This document shows, piece after piece, positions 1 to 8,497 of a stretch of DNA of 10,419 nt (within the stretch, counting starts at the first letter, position 1; each line of letters begins with the position of its first letter). Both the position numbers and the translations under genes were made by a program. The stretch is from Dictyoglomota bacterium (lineage in GTDB: Bacteria > Dictyoglomota > Dictyoglomia > Dictyoglomales > Dictyoglomaceae): contig JAKOUL010000003.1 of NCBI GenBank assembly GCA_029776735.1, positions 1 to 10,419 on the forward strand, in the 5' to 3' direction. Below the pieces are notes generated by a model. The model saw only the letters and a program-made list of their open reading frames with translations, was not told the DNA's origin and ran no database searches.

Positions 1-216
1 AATTAAATAAGAAATTGCTTTTTCAAAATCAGGAAAATAAAAAGTAGGATCGTAGAGATCCTCTATCTTAGGAGTTAAGAATTTTTTTGCCTGTTCCCCA
101 TCAAAAATTCCCCTATTTAAAAGTAAACGGGCAAGAAAAGGAGAGACTCCAATTTTTTTTGCCAACTCCTCTTCTTGCCCTTTATTCTCTTCAAATAGAA
201 ATATCCATCTTCTCAT
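1..216 (-). CDS. recJ: Single-stranded-DNA-specific exonuclease RecJ, N-terminal fragment (3' end beyond window)
   Basis: The first 72 codons of a gene that continues past the left edge. RecJ degrades single-stranded DNA 5' to 3' in recombination and repair. The visible part matches the usual RecJ lead-in: it opens MRRWIF, followed by a LAKKIGVSPFLARLLLNRGI segment at about residues 19-38, then EQAKKFLTP and the LYDPTF region at about 54-59, which resembles the family's FLxP...LxDP motif just before the DHH phosphoesterase domain. The catalytic DHH and DHHA1 domains would lie outside the window, so activity cannot be judged. The ATG follows the secF stop codon directly (TAAATG), which suggests translational coupling. 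Only a weak AAGG site lies upstream. recJ after secD-secF is a familiar order in Clostridia-like genomes. Confidence 0.85.
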   Translation of the reverse strand, partial: MRRWIFLFEENKGQEEELAKKIGVSPFLARLLLNRGIFDGEQAKKFLTPKIEDLYDPTFYFPDFEKAISYLI

Positions 217-1092
217 TTATGCCTTATGAAGCTCTCTCCATTCACAAAGGAATCCAGCAGCTACATAAATAGTAGCATAAGTACCAATTATAATACCGAG
301 ATAAAGAGCAATTATAAATGGTCTTAATACCACTCCCCCCCAGATTAATAGTGGAGTTATAGCAAGTAGTGTTGTAGCAACAGTATATATAGTTCTTGCA
401 AGAGTTTGGTTAATACTCTTATTTACCAAGCTTATAAAATCTCCCTTAGGATAAAGCTTTAAATTTTCACGTATCCTATCAAAGACAATAATATTATCGT
501 TAATTGCATATCCAAGAAGAGTAAGCATCGCAGCAATAAAAGATGGGTCAACCTCCCATTGGAAAATAGAAAAGAGGGATATAGAAGAAAGAATTACAAA
601 AGCTTCACTTATAATAGCAGCTATAGCAAAATCAAATTTAAATCTAAAGGTTATATATACAAGCATCACAATAATAGCTAAGACTCCAGAAAGAACAGCT
701 TTTTCTCTGAGCTCCTGACTTACAGTAGGCTCTATTGTGGTTAACTCCCTTGCTTCATATTTGCCTATAAGTTTCTCTACCTCAGTAGAAAGTGCTTTTA
801 CTTCTTCCTCATTTAATGGTTTTGTTCTGATCCAGATTTCTGTACCTCCAGATCCTGTTTGAATTGTAGACTTATCATAGAATCTCCTTGCCTCATCTCT
901 TATTTCACTTATCTGCTTACTACTTAAAGGATTAGAAAGTTTATAGTAGATAACACTCCCACTTTGGAAATCAATACTGTAGTTAAGTCCTTTGGTAAAC
1001 AGGAAAACAATTCCTACAATGATAAAAACAAGGGATAATAAAAGAAAAAATCTTCTTACTTTCTTTCCTAAAAAATTTATTTCTTTTTTCAC
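217..1092 (-). CDS. secF: Protein translocase subunit SecF
   Basis: Inner-membrane RND-family subunit that works with SecD to pull exported proteins through SecYEG, using the proton gradient. At 291 residues it has normal SecF length. One helix lies at about 14-33, an extracytoplasmic domain at 34-128, and five helices run from about 132 to 282. Hallmarks are LTLLGYAINDNIIVFDRIRE at 191-209 and a TxxTxxLAITPL-like stretch at 237-248. Two conserved spots look altered: the usual IDFxGGT after helix 1 reads IDFQSGS (40-46), and the usual His-Asp pair in the second helix appears as Phe165-Val166, with Glu163 nearby. The start is GTG with a strong GGGAGG site 8 nt upstream, and no better ATG exists. 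It begins 17 bp after secD and abuts recJ. Confidence 0.93.
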   Translation of the reverse strand: MKKEINFLGKKVRRFFLLLSLVFIIVGIVFLFTKGLNYSIDFQSGSVIYYKLSNPLSSKQISEIRDEARRFYDKSTIQTGSGGTEIWIRTKPLNEEEVKALSTEVEKLIGKYEARELTTIEPTVSQELREKAVLSGVLAIIVMLVYITFRFKFDFAIAAIISEAFVILSSISLFSIFQWEVDPSFIAAMLTLLGYAINDNIIVFDRIRENLKLYPKGDFISLVNKSINQTLARTIYTVATTLLAITPLLIWGGVVLRPFIIALYLGIIIGTYATIYVAAGFLCEWRELHKA

Positions 1093-1109
1093 TAATATTT
1101 CCTCCCTTC

Positions 1110-2309
1110 TTATAAACCAAGAAGTTTAGTAGCTTTCTTAAATACTGGAAGTGAAAGGAGATTTTCTAAGAAAGTTCTCGTAACAGTAATTGCTGTAAAC
1201 ATACTTAAGAGTACTCCTAAGGAAAGAGTAACTGCAAATCCTTTTATAGGACCCGTACCAAAATAGAAAAGAATAACTGCTGCAAGAATTGTAGTAACAT
1301 TACTATCTACAATTGCTCTTAATGCATTTCTAAATCCTGCATCCAAGGATGCTATTAAAGTTTTCTTCTTTGCATATTCCTCTCTCATCCTTGCAAAGAT
1401 AAGACAGTTAGCATCCACTGCCATTCCAATAGAAAGGATTATACCTGCTATTCCTGGGAGTGTTAGAGTAGCATTGAGAAGTTTCAATACTGCAAGGTCT
1501 AAAATCACATATATAATAAGAGCAACATCTGCCACTACCCCCAACATTCTGAAAAAGATAACCATAAATAAAATAACAAGAATTCCCCCTATAATTCCAC
1601 TTTTATAGGCTGATTCCATAGTATCTTTTCCAAGAGTTGGATCTATGGTTCTATTCTCTATTACTTTTACAGGAACAGGAAGAGCACCAGCTCTAAGAAG
1701 AATAGCAAGTCTCTGAGCCTCATCTAAGTTAAATTTTCCTGTTATAACTCCTACTCCTTCAGTAATAGCTTCTTGTATCACTGGATTAGAAATCACTTCC
1801 CCATCAAGGACTATAAATACTTGTTTTCCCACATTTTTAGAGGTAAAATCTGCAAAGGTCTTTGCACCTTCAGGATTCATCTCAACTCTTACCATAGGTT
1901 GTCCTAATTCATCAAACTCTACTTTAGCATTCTTAAGAGCAGATCCTGTTAAAATAGTTTTTCCAGATTCATCTTTAAATTCAAGCAAAGCAGTTTGTCC
2001 TATAACCTCAAGAGCCTTTTCAGGATCTTCTATCCCTGGAAGTTCTACAACAATTCTATCAGCACCTTCCTTGTAAATAGCAGGCTCCGTAACTCCTAAT
2101 TGATCAACACGATTTCTTATGATCTCCATGGTTCTTCTTACTGCATCATCTGTAATTTCTACTCCCTCAGCCTTTTGACATTGCAAAGTTACTCTAATAC
2201 CTCCTCTTATATCAAGCCCAAACCTAAAAGGAAAGGTGAGAAGAATCCATAAAGCGACCCCTACAAGAAGAACAATAAAGGCAGTTTTATATTCAGTACG
2301 GATATTCAT
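1110..2309 (-). CDS. secD: Protein translocase subunit SecD
   Basis: Partner of SecF in the proton-driven Sec auxiliary complex. It is 399 residues, the short form, against about 615 in E. coli. Helix 1 spans about 9-26. FGLDIRGGIRV (30-40) is the conserved post-helix motif. The extracytoplasmic P1 domain runs from about 40 to 232 and includes the RNRVDQLGVTEP (65-76) and VVELPGIEDP (87-96) signatures. Five more helices follow from about 236 to 383. SIGMAVDANCLIFARMREE (293-311) holds Asp299, the equivalent of the proton-pathway Asp known in this family; Cys302 replaces the usual Val. DSNVTTILAA (335-344) and GPIKGFAVTLSLG (353-365) are also typical. The start is ATG with AAGGAGA about 11 nt upstream. 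It follows yajC by 22 bp. Confidence 0.96.
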   Translation of the reverse strand: MNIRTEYKTAFIVLLVGVALWILLTFPFRFGLDIRGGIRVTLQCQKAEGVEITDDAVRRTMEIIRNRVDQLGVTEPAIYKEGADRIVVELPGIEDPEKALEVIGQTALLEFKDESGKTILTGSALKNAKVEFDELGQPMVRVEMNPEGAKTFADFTSKNVGKQVFIVLDGEVISNPVIQEAITEGVGVITGKFNLDEAQRLAILLRAGALPVPVKVIENRTIDPTLGKDTMESAYKSGIIGGILVILFMVIFFRMLGVVADVALIIYVILDLAVLKLLNATLTLPGIAGIILSIGMAVDANCLIFARMREEYAKKKTLIASLDAGFRNALRAIVDSNVTTILAAVILFYFGTGPIKGFAVTLSLGVLLSMFTAITVTRTFLENLLSLPVFKKATKLLGL

Positions 2310-2331
2310 AGATTTTTAACTCTCCTTTCTT

Positions 2332-3767
<1,436 letters not shown>

Positions 3768-4787
3768 TTAGTATATAAACATAGCATCCCCAAAACTATA
3801 AAATCTCATTTTTTCATCAATAGCTTTCTGATAAGCTTTTTTCATTAAGTCATATCCCATAAAAGCAGCTACAAGCATTAAAAGGGTTGATTTTGGCAGA
3901 TGGAAATTAGTGATAAGTCCATCTAATATTTTAAACTGAAAACCTGGATATATAAAGAGAGAAACAAGTCCCCTTCCTACTTCTAATCTTCCTGAACTTC
4001 CTTGAGCCTCAAGAACCCTTGTAACAGTAGTTCCTACTGCTATAATTCTTCTTCCTTCATTCTTTGCCTTATTTATTTTATCTGCCACCTCTTGAGAGAG
4101 CTCAAAATACTCTGGATCTAATTTATACTGTGTGATATCTTCTACCATAACAGGTCTGAATGTACCAAGCCCCACATGGAGAGTAATATATAATATTTCT
4201 ACCCCTTGTCCTTTTAACTCTTCTAAGAGTTCTGGAGTAAAATGAAATCCTGCAGTGGGAGCAGCAACCGCTCCCTCCTTCCGAGCATACACCGTTTGAT
4301 ATTTATTTGGATCCTCTATAGGCTTTTTTATATATGGAGGAAGAGGAATTTCTCCTATCTGTGGAAGGATATTTTCAAGATTATTTTTAGAAAATTCTAA
4401 GGTAAAAATACCATCAGGAGTCCTATCTACTACTTGAGCATAGATATCTTCAGGAAAATATATTTTTGTTCCTACTTTTGCTCTTCTTCCCGGCTTTACT
4501 AAAGCCTCATATTTTCTATCTTCAATTTTTCTAAGGAGCAAAATTTCAATCTCAGCCCCTGTTTCCTTTTTCCCATGGATTCTTGCTGGAATTACTTTAG
4601 TATCATTTAATACAATTACATCTCCTGAACTCAAAAATTTTTTAATATCTCTAAAAATGTGAAGAGACATTTCACCCGTACCCCTATTCACCACCATTAG
4701 TCTACAAGAATCTCTTGGTTCTGTGGGTTCTTGAGCTATAAGTTCTTCTGGCAATTCATAATCATAATCAGAGAGCTTTAGTACCAA
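3768..4787 (-). CDS. queA: S-adenosylmethionine:tRNA ribosyltransferase-isomerase QueA
   Basis: Transfers and rearranges the ribosyl part of S-adenosylmethionine onto preQ1 in tRNA to make epoxyqueuosine. It acts after Tgt and before QueH, both encoded nearby. Family hallmarks along its 339 residues are DYELPEELIAQEPTEPRD (9-26), LNDTKVIPARI (60-70), GAVAAPTAGFHFT (172-184), TLHVGLGTFRPV (202-213), AVGTTVTRVLE (250-260) and LITNFHLPKSTLLMLV (291-306). The usual HxMHxE stretch reads YKLDPE (221-226), so two normally conserved His are missing. The start is TTG: it is the only candidate matching the expected N-terminus, it has AGAGGTGG 4 nt upstream, and no ATG is close. It overlaps the 3' end of the spoIID-like gene by 10 bp. 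Confidence 0.95.
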   Translation of the reverse strand: MVLKLSDYDYELPEELIAQEPTEPRDSCRLMVVNRGTGEMSLHIFRDIKKFLSSGDVIVLNDTKVIPARIHGKKETGAEIEILLLRKIEDRKYEALVKPGRRAKVGTKIYFPEDIYAQVVDRTPDGIFTLEFSKNNLENILPQIGEIPLPPYIKKPIEDPNKYQTVYARKEGAVAAPTAGFHFTPELLEELKGQGVEILYITLHVGLGTFRPVMVEDITQYKLDPEYFELSQEVADKINKAKNEGRRIIAVGTTVTRVLEAQGSSGRLEVGRGLVSLFIYPGFQFKILDGLITNFHLPKSTLLMLVAAFMGYDLMKKAYQKAIDEKMRFYSFGDAMFIY

Positions 4788-5866
4788 TTTTCCACCTCTA
4801 CTTTTTGATAATAATACTTTAAAATCTCCTTATAATTATAACCTCTTTCTGCAAGAACTTTTGCTCCCTTTTGTGAAAGTCCAACTCCATGTCCATTACC
4901 TCTCCCAATAAAAGTAAGAATTCCATTTCCATTTAGAGAAATATCAAAAAGAGTACTGGGGAGATTAAAGAGCTGCCTAAATGTAGTACCATTCATATCA
5001 TATATATTCTGATCATCTTTAAAGAAAAATCTTCTCACCCTACCTGTCTCAGTTTTTTCGAGTTCAATAGAAAAGGAGCCATCCAAACTAATATTAGCAG
5101 CTTTTAATTTATCTACGAAGTAATCTATACTAAAATTTAAAGTCCATGTATCCAAAAATAATTCATCCACATCCTTTACAGCTCTTAAGTAAGGAAGATA
5201 CTCTCCCCAAACATCTTCAGAATTTTCTGTATATCCACCTGAGGAACTATGAAAAAAAGACTTTATAGGGAAACCATTATATACAACAACTTCCCCTAAG
5301 GTATCAAGGACTGCTTTTGTAGATCTTTCATTTTCCACTACTACACCTTTATAAACCTGACAGTGAGTAGTATTACATAAATCAAAATTTCCATGTCTTC
5401 CTCTATTCACTAAAGCATAAGTCCTTGATGCAACAGCTTGAGATTTCAAAGCCTCTATAGAATAAGATGCAGGCATTTCAGATGGCACCACAGAAAAAAG
5501 ATACTCTTCCATATTTAATATATTAATAACCCAACCATTTTTATCTATCTCTAAATATCCCCTATAAGCCTTAGAATTATAATTAATAAATTTTCCGTCT
5601 ATAGGATATAAATCTAAAGGAAAAGTAACTCCTAATATACCATTTCCTGTCTCTATAAAAGCACTCCCATCTATAATTTTAATTTTTATACTTCCTTTTC
5701 CTTCCACTTCAATATCAAGATAATCTGTGAGAATCTTACTTACATTAGAAAATACAGCTTCTTTTTCTATTCTCCCAAGTCCAATCTTTAAGGTTGGAAC
5801 ATTCTGAGAAGGCACTACATTAATAAGAGATAGGAAAAAGAAAGCAAAAATTAACAGTTTCTTCAT
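4778..5866 (-). CDS. SpoIID/LytB-family exported cell-wall protein (probable lytic transglycosylase)
   Basis: Members of this family act on peptidoglycan: SpoIID cleaves glycan strands during spore engulfment, and LytB enhances an amidase. Residues 1 to about 20 form a signal peptide (MKK, then LLIFAFFFLSLI). There is no lipobox, so it is probably secreted or membrane-tethered. The core motif VVPSEMPASYSIEALKSQ (126-143) includes Glu130, which aligns with the catalytic Glu of SpoIID. His158, Cys164, His168 and Cys169 resemble the zinc site described for a clostridial SpoIID. FHSSSGGYTE (205-214) and GRGNGHGVGLSQKGA (321-335) complete the signature. It is 362 residues, full length. The ATG follows the preceding stop after one base (TAA-T-ATG), with no good Shine-Dalgarno, which implies coupling. 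A sporulation role cannot be inferred, because no other spore gene is seen here. Confidence 0.9.
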   Translation of the reverse strand: MKKLLIFAFFFLSLINVVPSQNVPTLKIGLGRIEKEAVFSNVSKILTDYLDIEVEGKGSIKIKIIDGSAFIETGNGILGVTFPLDLYPIDGKFINYNSKAYRGYLEIDKNGWVINILNMEEYLFSVVPSEMPASYSIEALKSQAVASRTYALVNRGRHGNFDLCNTTHCQVYKGVVVENERSTKAVLDTLGEVVVYNGFPIKSFFHSSSGGYTENSEDVWGEYLPYLRAVKDVDELFLDTWTLNFSIDYFVDKLKAANISLDGSFSIELEKTETGRVRRFFFKDDQNIYDMNGTTFRQLFNLPSTLFDISLNGNGILTFIGRGNGHGVGLSQKGAKVLAERGYNYKEILKYYYQKVEVENWY

Positions 5867-5867
5867 A

Positions 5868-6089
5868 TTACTTTCTTAATCGGAGAATAATATTCAGAAT
5901 AATAGTCAGAACAAGGCTTAAAATAATAGATGTGGTTAAAGGGAAGTAAAAAACAAAGTTTTTCCTTTCTATTTTAATATCCCCGGGAAGCTTTCCTAAG
6001 AACGGAATCTTTTCAATAAAAAGGAATATTAATCCTAAAATTATCAGTATAATTCCAAATAAAATAAGCCATTTGCCCATAAAGGACAT
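5868..6089 (-). CDS. DUF2905 family small membrane protein
   Basis: A 73-residue protein with two predicted helices (about 6-26 and 48-69) joined by a loop with LGKLPGDIKIERKN (31-44). This conserved GxLPGDI motif, followed by a YFPLTTSIILSL start to the second helix, is what I recognise as the DUF2905 family. No function is known to me. Two ATGs are available. The first, at 6087-6089, has AGGAGG (6099-6104) at an ideal 9-nt distance, whereas the second (Met4) would be 18 nt away, so the first is chosen. It begins 2 bp after the lipid-kinase stop and ends 1 bp before the SpoIID-like start. That position suggests, but does not show, an envelope role. Confidence 0.85.
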   Translation of the reverse strand: MSFMGKWLILFGIILIILGLIFLFIEKIPFLGKLPGDIKIERKNFVFYFPLTTSIILSLVLTIILNIILRLRK

Positions 6090-6091
6090 CT

Positions 6092-6958
6092 CTATTTTCC
6101 TCCTATTATTTTCTGAAACCTTGAAATGTTCTTAAAAGTAACCTCTCTTTTTGTAATAAGTTCACCATCAAAACTTATAAAAAGATCACTATCAGACTTT
6201 ATAGTTACCTCCTTACCTCTATAAATTTTAACATGTGGATTTATAGTATATTTACCCATATAAACCAAAGGAAATGTAAGTATAAGCTCAAGAGCACTTA
6301 CTTTACCAGCTACTGCTATATCAAAATATCCATCACTAAAATCAGCAGATGGTAGAAGCATCATCCCTCCACCATAATATTGAGTATTTCCTAAAGCAAT
6401 TAACGTTATCCTTCCATTCCAAGAATATCCATCAAAGCTTATCTCACATTCAGGATATTTAAACTCTTTTAGAGTAGTAAAAACTGAACCCATATAACCT
6501 TTAATTCCTGTCAAATTTAAGTTATTAGATCTATAATTAACCTCACCTACAAAGCCTGTACCAGCAATTCCCACAAAATATCTACCGTCCAAAATTCCTA
6601 CATCTCTCTCCTCACCCTTGCCTTCCTTAATTAACTTAACAGCTTTTTCTATATCTCTTGGTATTCCACAAGACATAGCAATATCATTTCCTCTCCCAAG
6701 AGGTATAATTCCAAGAGTTCCCCTTCCTTTAAGCCCATTCACTATTTCATTTATAGTTCCATCTCCTCCTGCAGCAACAACAATATCCACTCCTTTTTCC
6801 AATGCCTTCTCTACCTGTGAAATAGTACCCTCTTTACCAATGGTAAATTCAATAGTATAATCAAGCTTCTCTTTTTCAAGAGTTTCTAAAAGCTTTGGAT
6901 ACATTTTCTCTGCTTTTCCCCGATTTGAAGTGGGATTAAAAAGAATATGATATTTCAT
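6092..6958 (-). CDS. Diacylglycerol/lipid kinase family protein (YegS/DagK type)
   Basis: Soluble or membrane-associated kinase of the DAGK catalytic family, which phosphorylates diacylglycerol or related lipids with ATP. Signatures, numbered from the chosen start: FNPTSNRGKA (7-16), the nucleotide-binding AAGGDGTINEIVNGL (62-76), IPLGRGNDIA (85-94; Arg where many relatives have Thr), YGGGMMLLPSADFSDGYFD (195-213) and FDGE (263-266). The natural lipid is not predictable. I place the start at the ATG at 6956-6958 (288 residues). It has AAGGAG 4 nt upstream and forms an ATGA overlap with the queH stop codon. An in-frame TTG at 6974-6976 would add six residues (MEERRK) that are simply the translated Shine-Dalgarno region. 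It ends 2 bp before the DUF2905 gene. Confidence 0.9.
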   Translation of the reverse strand: MKYHILFNPTSNRGKAEKMYPKLLETLEKEKLDYTIEFTIGKEGTISQVEKALEKGVDIVVAAGGDGTINEIVNGLKGRGTLGIIPLGRGNDIAMSCGIPRDIEKAVKLIKEGKGEERDVGILDGRYFVGIAGTGFVGEVNYRSNNLNLTGIKGYMGSVFTTLKEFKYPECEISFDGYSWNGRITLIALGNTQYYGGGMMLLPSADFSDGYFDIAVAGKVSALELILTFPLVYMGKYTINPHVKIYRGKEVTIKSDSDLFISFDGELITKREVTFKNISRFQKIIGGK

Positions 6959-7503
6959 TTTTCTCCTTTCCTCCAATATCTTTCTTTTTCACTATATATA
7001 CATCCACAATACTTCTGTCTATAAAGACCATATTCCTTAGATAAAGAAACCCCCTCTCTATATCCCGGTCTAAAATCTCTATAATAAAAGAAAATACCAT
7101 ATTCATCAGCAAGAAGATTCCCTATATTTTTAATCATCTCATGCTTCTGATATGGACTTACAAGCATAGTAGTAGAAAAAGTAGAAAATCCTAACTCTTT
7201 TGCTCTCATAACAGTCTTTTTAAGTCTTATATAATAGCAAACAGGGCATCTATTATTCTCCCTAAAAACTACTTGTCTTATAAATCCATCAAGGTCATAA
7301 TCATCTTCATATACTACTTGAAGTTCTTGTCTTTCTGCAAAATCCTTTAGTGTATTTAGCCTCATAGAGTACTCTGTATAAGGATGTATATTGGGGTTGT
7401 ACCAGAATCCTGTAATATCAAACTCCTCTTCTCTAAGAATTTTTAAGGGGTAAGTGAGACAAGGTGCACAACAGATGTGTAAAAATATTTTCTTATCTTC
7501 CAT
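6955..7503 (-). CDS. queH: Epoxyqueuosine reductase QueH
   Basis: Reduces epoxyqueuosine in tRNA to queuosine, the last step of the pathway. QueH is the iron-sulfur enzyme that replaces the cobalamin-dependent QueG in many anaerobes. At 182 residues it is typical. The Cys set is present: LHICCAPC (8-15; Cys11, 12, 15), RCPVCYYIRL (85-94; Cys86, Cys89) and YCGCIYS (165-171; Cys166, Cys168). FWYNPNIHPYTEY (33-45), TTMLVSPYQKHE (111-122) and the DFRPG...LYRQKYCGC block (143-168) also fit. The ATG lies inside ruvB (11-bp overlap) with only a weak GAGAAAAG site, so reinitiation after ruvB is likely. Its stop overlaps the lipid-kinase ATG. queA and tgt, two and three genes further on, support the assignment. 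Confidence 0.94.
   Translation of the reverse strand: MEDKKIFLHICCAPCLTYPLKILREEEFDITGFWYNPNIHPYTEYSMRLNTLKDFAERQELQVVYEDDYDLDGFIRQVVFRENNRCPVCYYIRLKKTVMRAKELGFSTFSTTMLVSPYQKHEMIKNIGNLLADEYGIFFYYRDFRPGYREGVSLSKEYGLYRQKYCGCIYSEKERYWRKGEK
6963..6974 (-). promoter_or_regulatory. Ribosome-binding sites that set the lipid-kinase start
   Basis: GGAGG (6970-6974) and AAGGAG (6963-6968) lie inside the queH 3' end, just upstream of the ATG at 6956-6958. They argue against using the TTG at 6974-6976, which would fall within the ribosome-binding sequence. Confidence 0.75.
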
Positions 7504-8497
7504 AATCTTTTCTCATTATATGGGTTAAACCAAGAGGAGTTATAACCCTCCCTCTGGGAGTTCTCTGAATAAATCCTATTCTTAAAAGGTAAGGTTCATA
7601 AACCACTTCTATGGTCTCAGGTGATTCATTAAGTACAGCAGAAAGAGTTTTAAGTCCTACAGGTCCACCAGAGAACTTTTCTTTCAATGTAATAAGAATC
7701 TTCCTATCTAAATCGTCAAGTCCATTTTCATCTATCCCCATAAGATCAAGGACTTTTTTTATATCATCTTCTGAAATACTCTCTTTTTCTTCCACTTCCA
7801 GATAATCTCTTACTCTCTTCAAAAGCCTATTAGCAATACGTGGAATACCTCTTGACCTTTTTGCAATCTCTAAAATTGCTTCATTTGATAGATTTATCTC
7901 AAGCAATTCTTGTGACCTTCTTACTATTTCTTCCATCTCTTCTTGAGAGTAGAAATCAAGATTAGCTATAAATCCAAACCTATCTCTTAATGGATTGCTT
8001 AAAAGTCCAGGTCTTGTGGTAGCTCCAATCAGAGTAAAAGGTGGCAGTTTAATACTAAGAACCTTAGCTCCAGGACCTTTTCCTAATATTATACTGATAG
8101 ATCTATCTTCCATAGCTGAATACAAAATTTCTTCTAATGTGGAAGATAATCTATGTATCTCATCTATGAATATTATCCCTTTTTCAGGAACACTGGTGAG
8201 AAGAGCAACAAGATCACCTGCTTTTTGAAGAGATGGAGCAGATATTACTTTTATTTGTGCCTCTTGCTCTTCAGCTATTATAAGAGCTAAAGTGGTCTTG
8301 CCAACTCCTGGAGGTCCTACAAAAAGAATATGATCTACAGGCTCCTCTCTCTTTTTAGCTGCATTTATAATCAAAGAAAGTCTATCTTTCATCTTTTTTT
8401 GACCTACAAACTCTGAGAGTTTTTTAGGTCTCAAAATGTTATCTAAGGCAGGTTCTCTCTGGACTAATGAAAAGGCAGGAAGATTTTTCATTCTCAT
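7493..8497 (-). CDS. ruvB: Holliday junction branch migration helicase RuvB
   Basis: AAA+ motor that, loaded by RuvA, drives branch migration of Holliday junctions. It is 334 residues, full length. Seen in order: LRPKKLSEFVGQ (22-33), Walker A GPPGVGKTTL (61-70), Walker B IIFIDEIHRL (108-117), sensor 1 IGATTRPGLLSNPLRDRFG (157-175) with the likely arginine finger in RDRF, sensor 2 RGIPRIANRLLKRVRD (216-231), and the C-terminal winged-helix DNA-binding part ending GFIQRTPRGRVITPLG (308-323). The first ATG shares a base with the ruvA stop (TAATG). A second ATG at 8489-8491 (Met3) lies 9 nt from AAGGA (8501-8505), against 3 nt for the first, so it may be the true start (332 residues). It overlaps queH by 11 bp. 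Confidence 0.97.
   Translation of the reverse strand: MRMKNLPAFSLVQREPALDNILRPKKLSEFVGQKKMKDRLSLIINAAKKREEPVDHILFVGPPGVGKTTLALIIAEEQEAQIKVISAPSLQKAGDLVALLTSVPEKGIIFIDEIHRLSSTLEEILYSAMEDRSISIILGKGPGAKVLSIKLPPFTLIGATTRPGLLSNPLRDRFGFIANLDFYSQEEMEEIVRRSQELLEINLSNEAILEIAKRSRGIPRIANRLLKRVRDYLEVEEKESISEDDIKKVLDLMGIDENGLDDLDRKILITLKEKFSGGPVGLKTLSAVLNESPETIEVVYEPYLLRIGFIQRTPRGRVITPLGLTHIMRKDYGR

Noticed and set aside
87..272. Rightward open frame of 61 codons
   Set aside because: It lies opposite the recJ start and secF end, has no recognisable protein features and no ribosome-binding site.
6618..6860. Rightward open frame within the lipid-kinase gene
   Set aside because: Antisense to the GGDGT core; its proline/serine-rich composition is what the reverse complement of this gene gives.
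7611..8228. Two rightward open frames inside ruvB
   Set aside because: Both are antisense to conserved RuvB domains and low in complexity.
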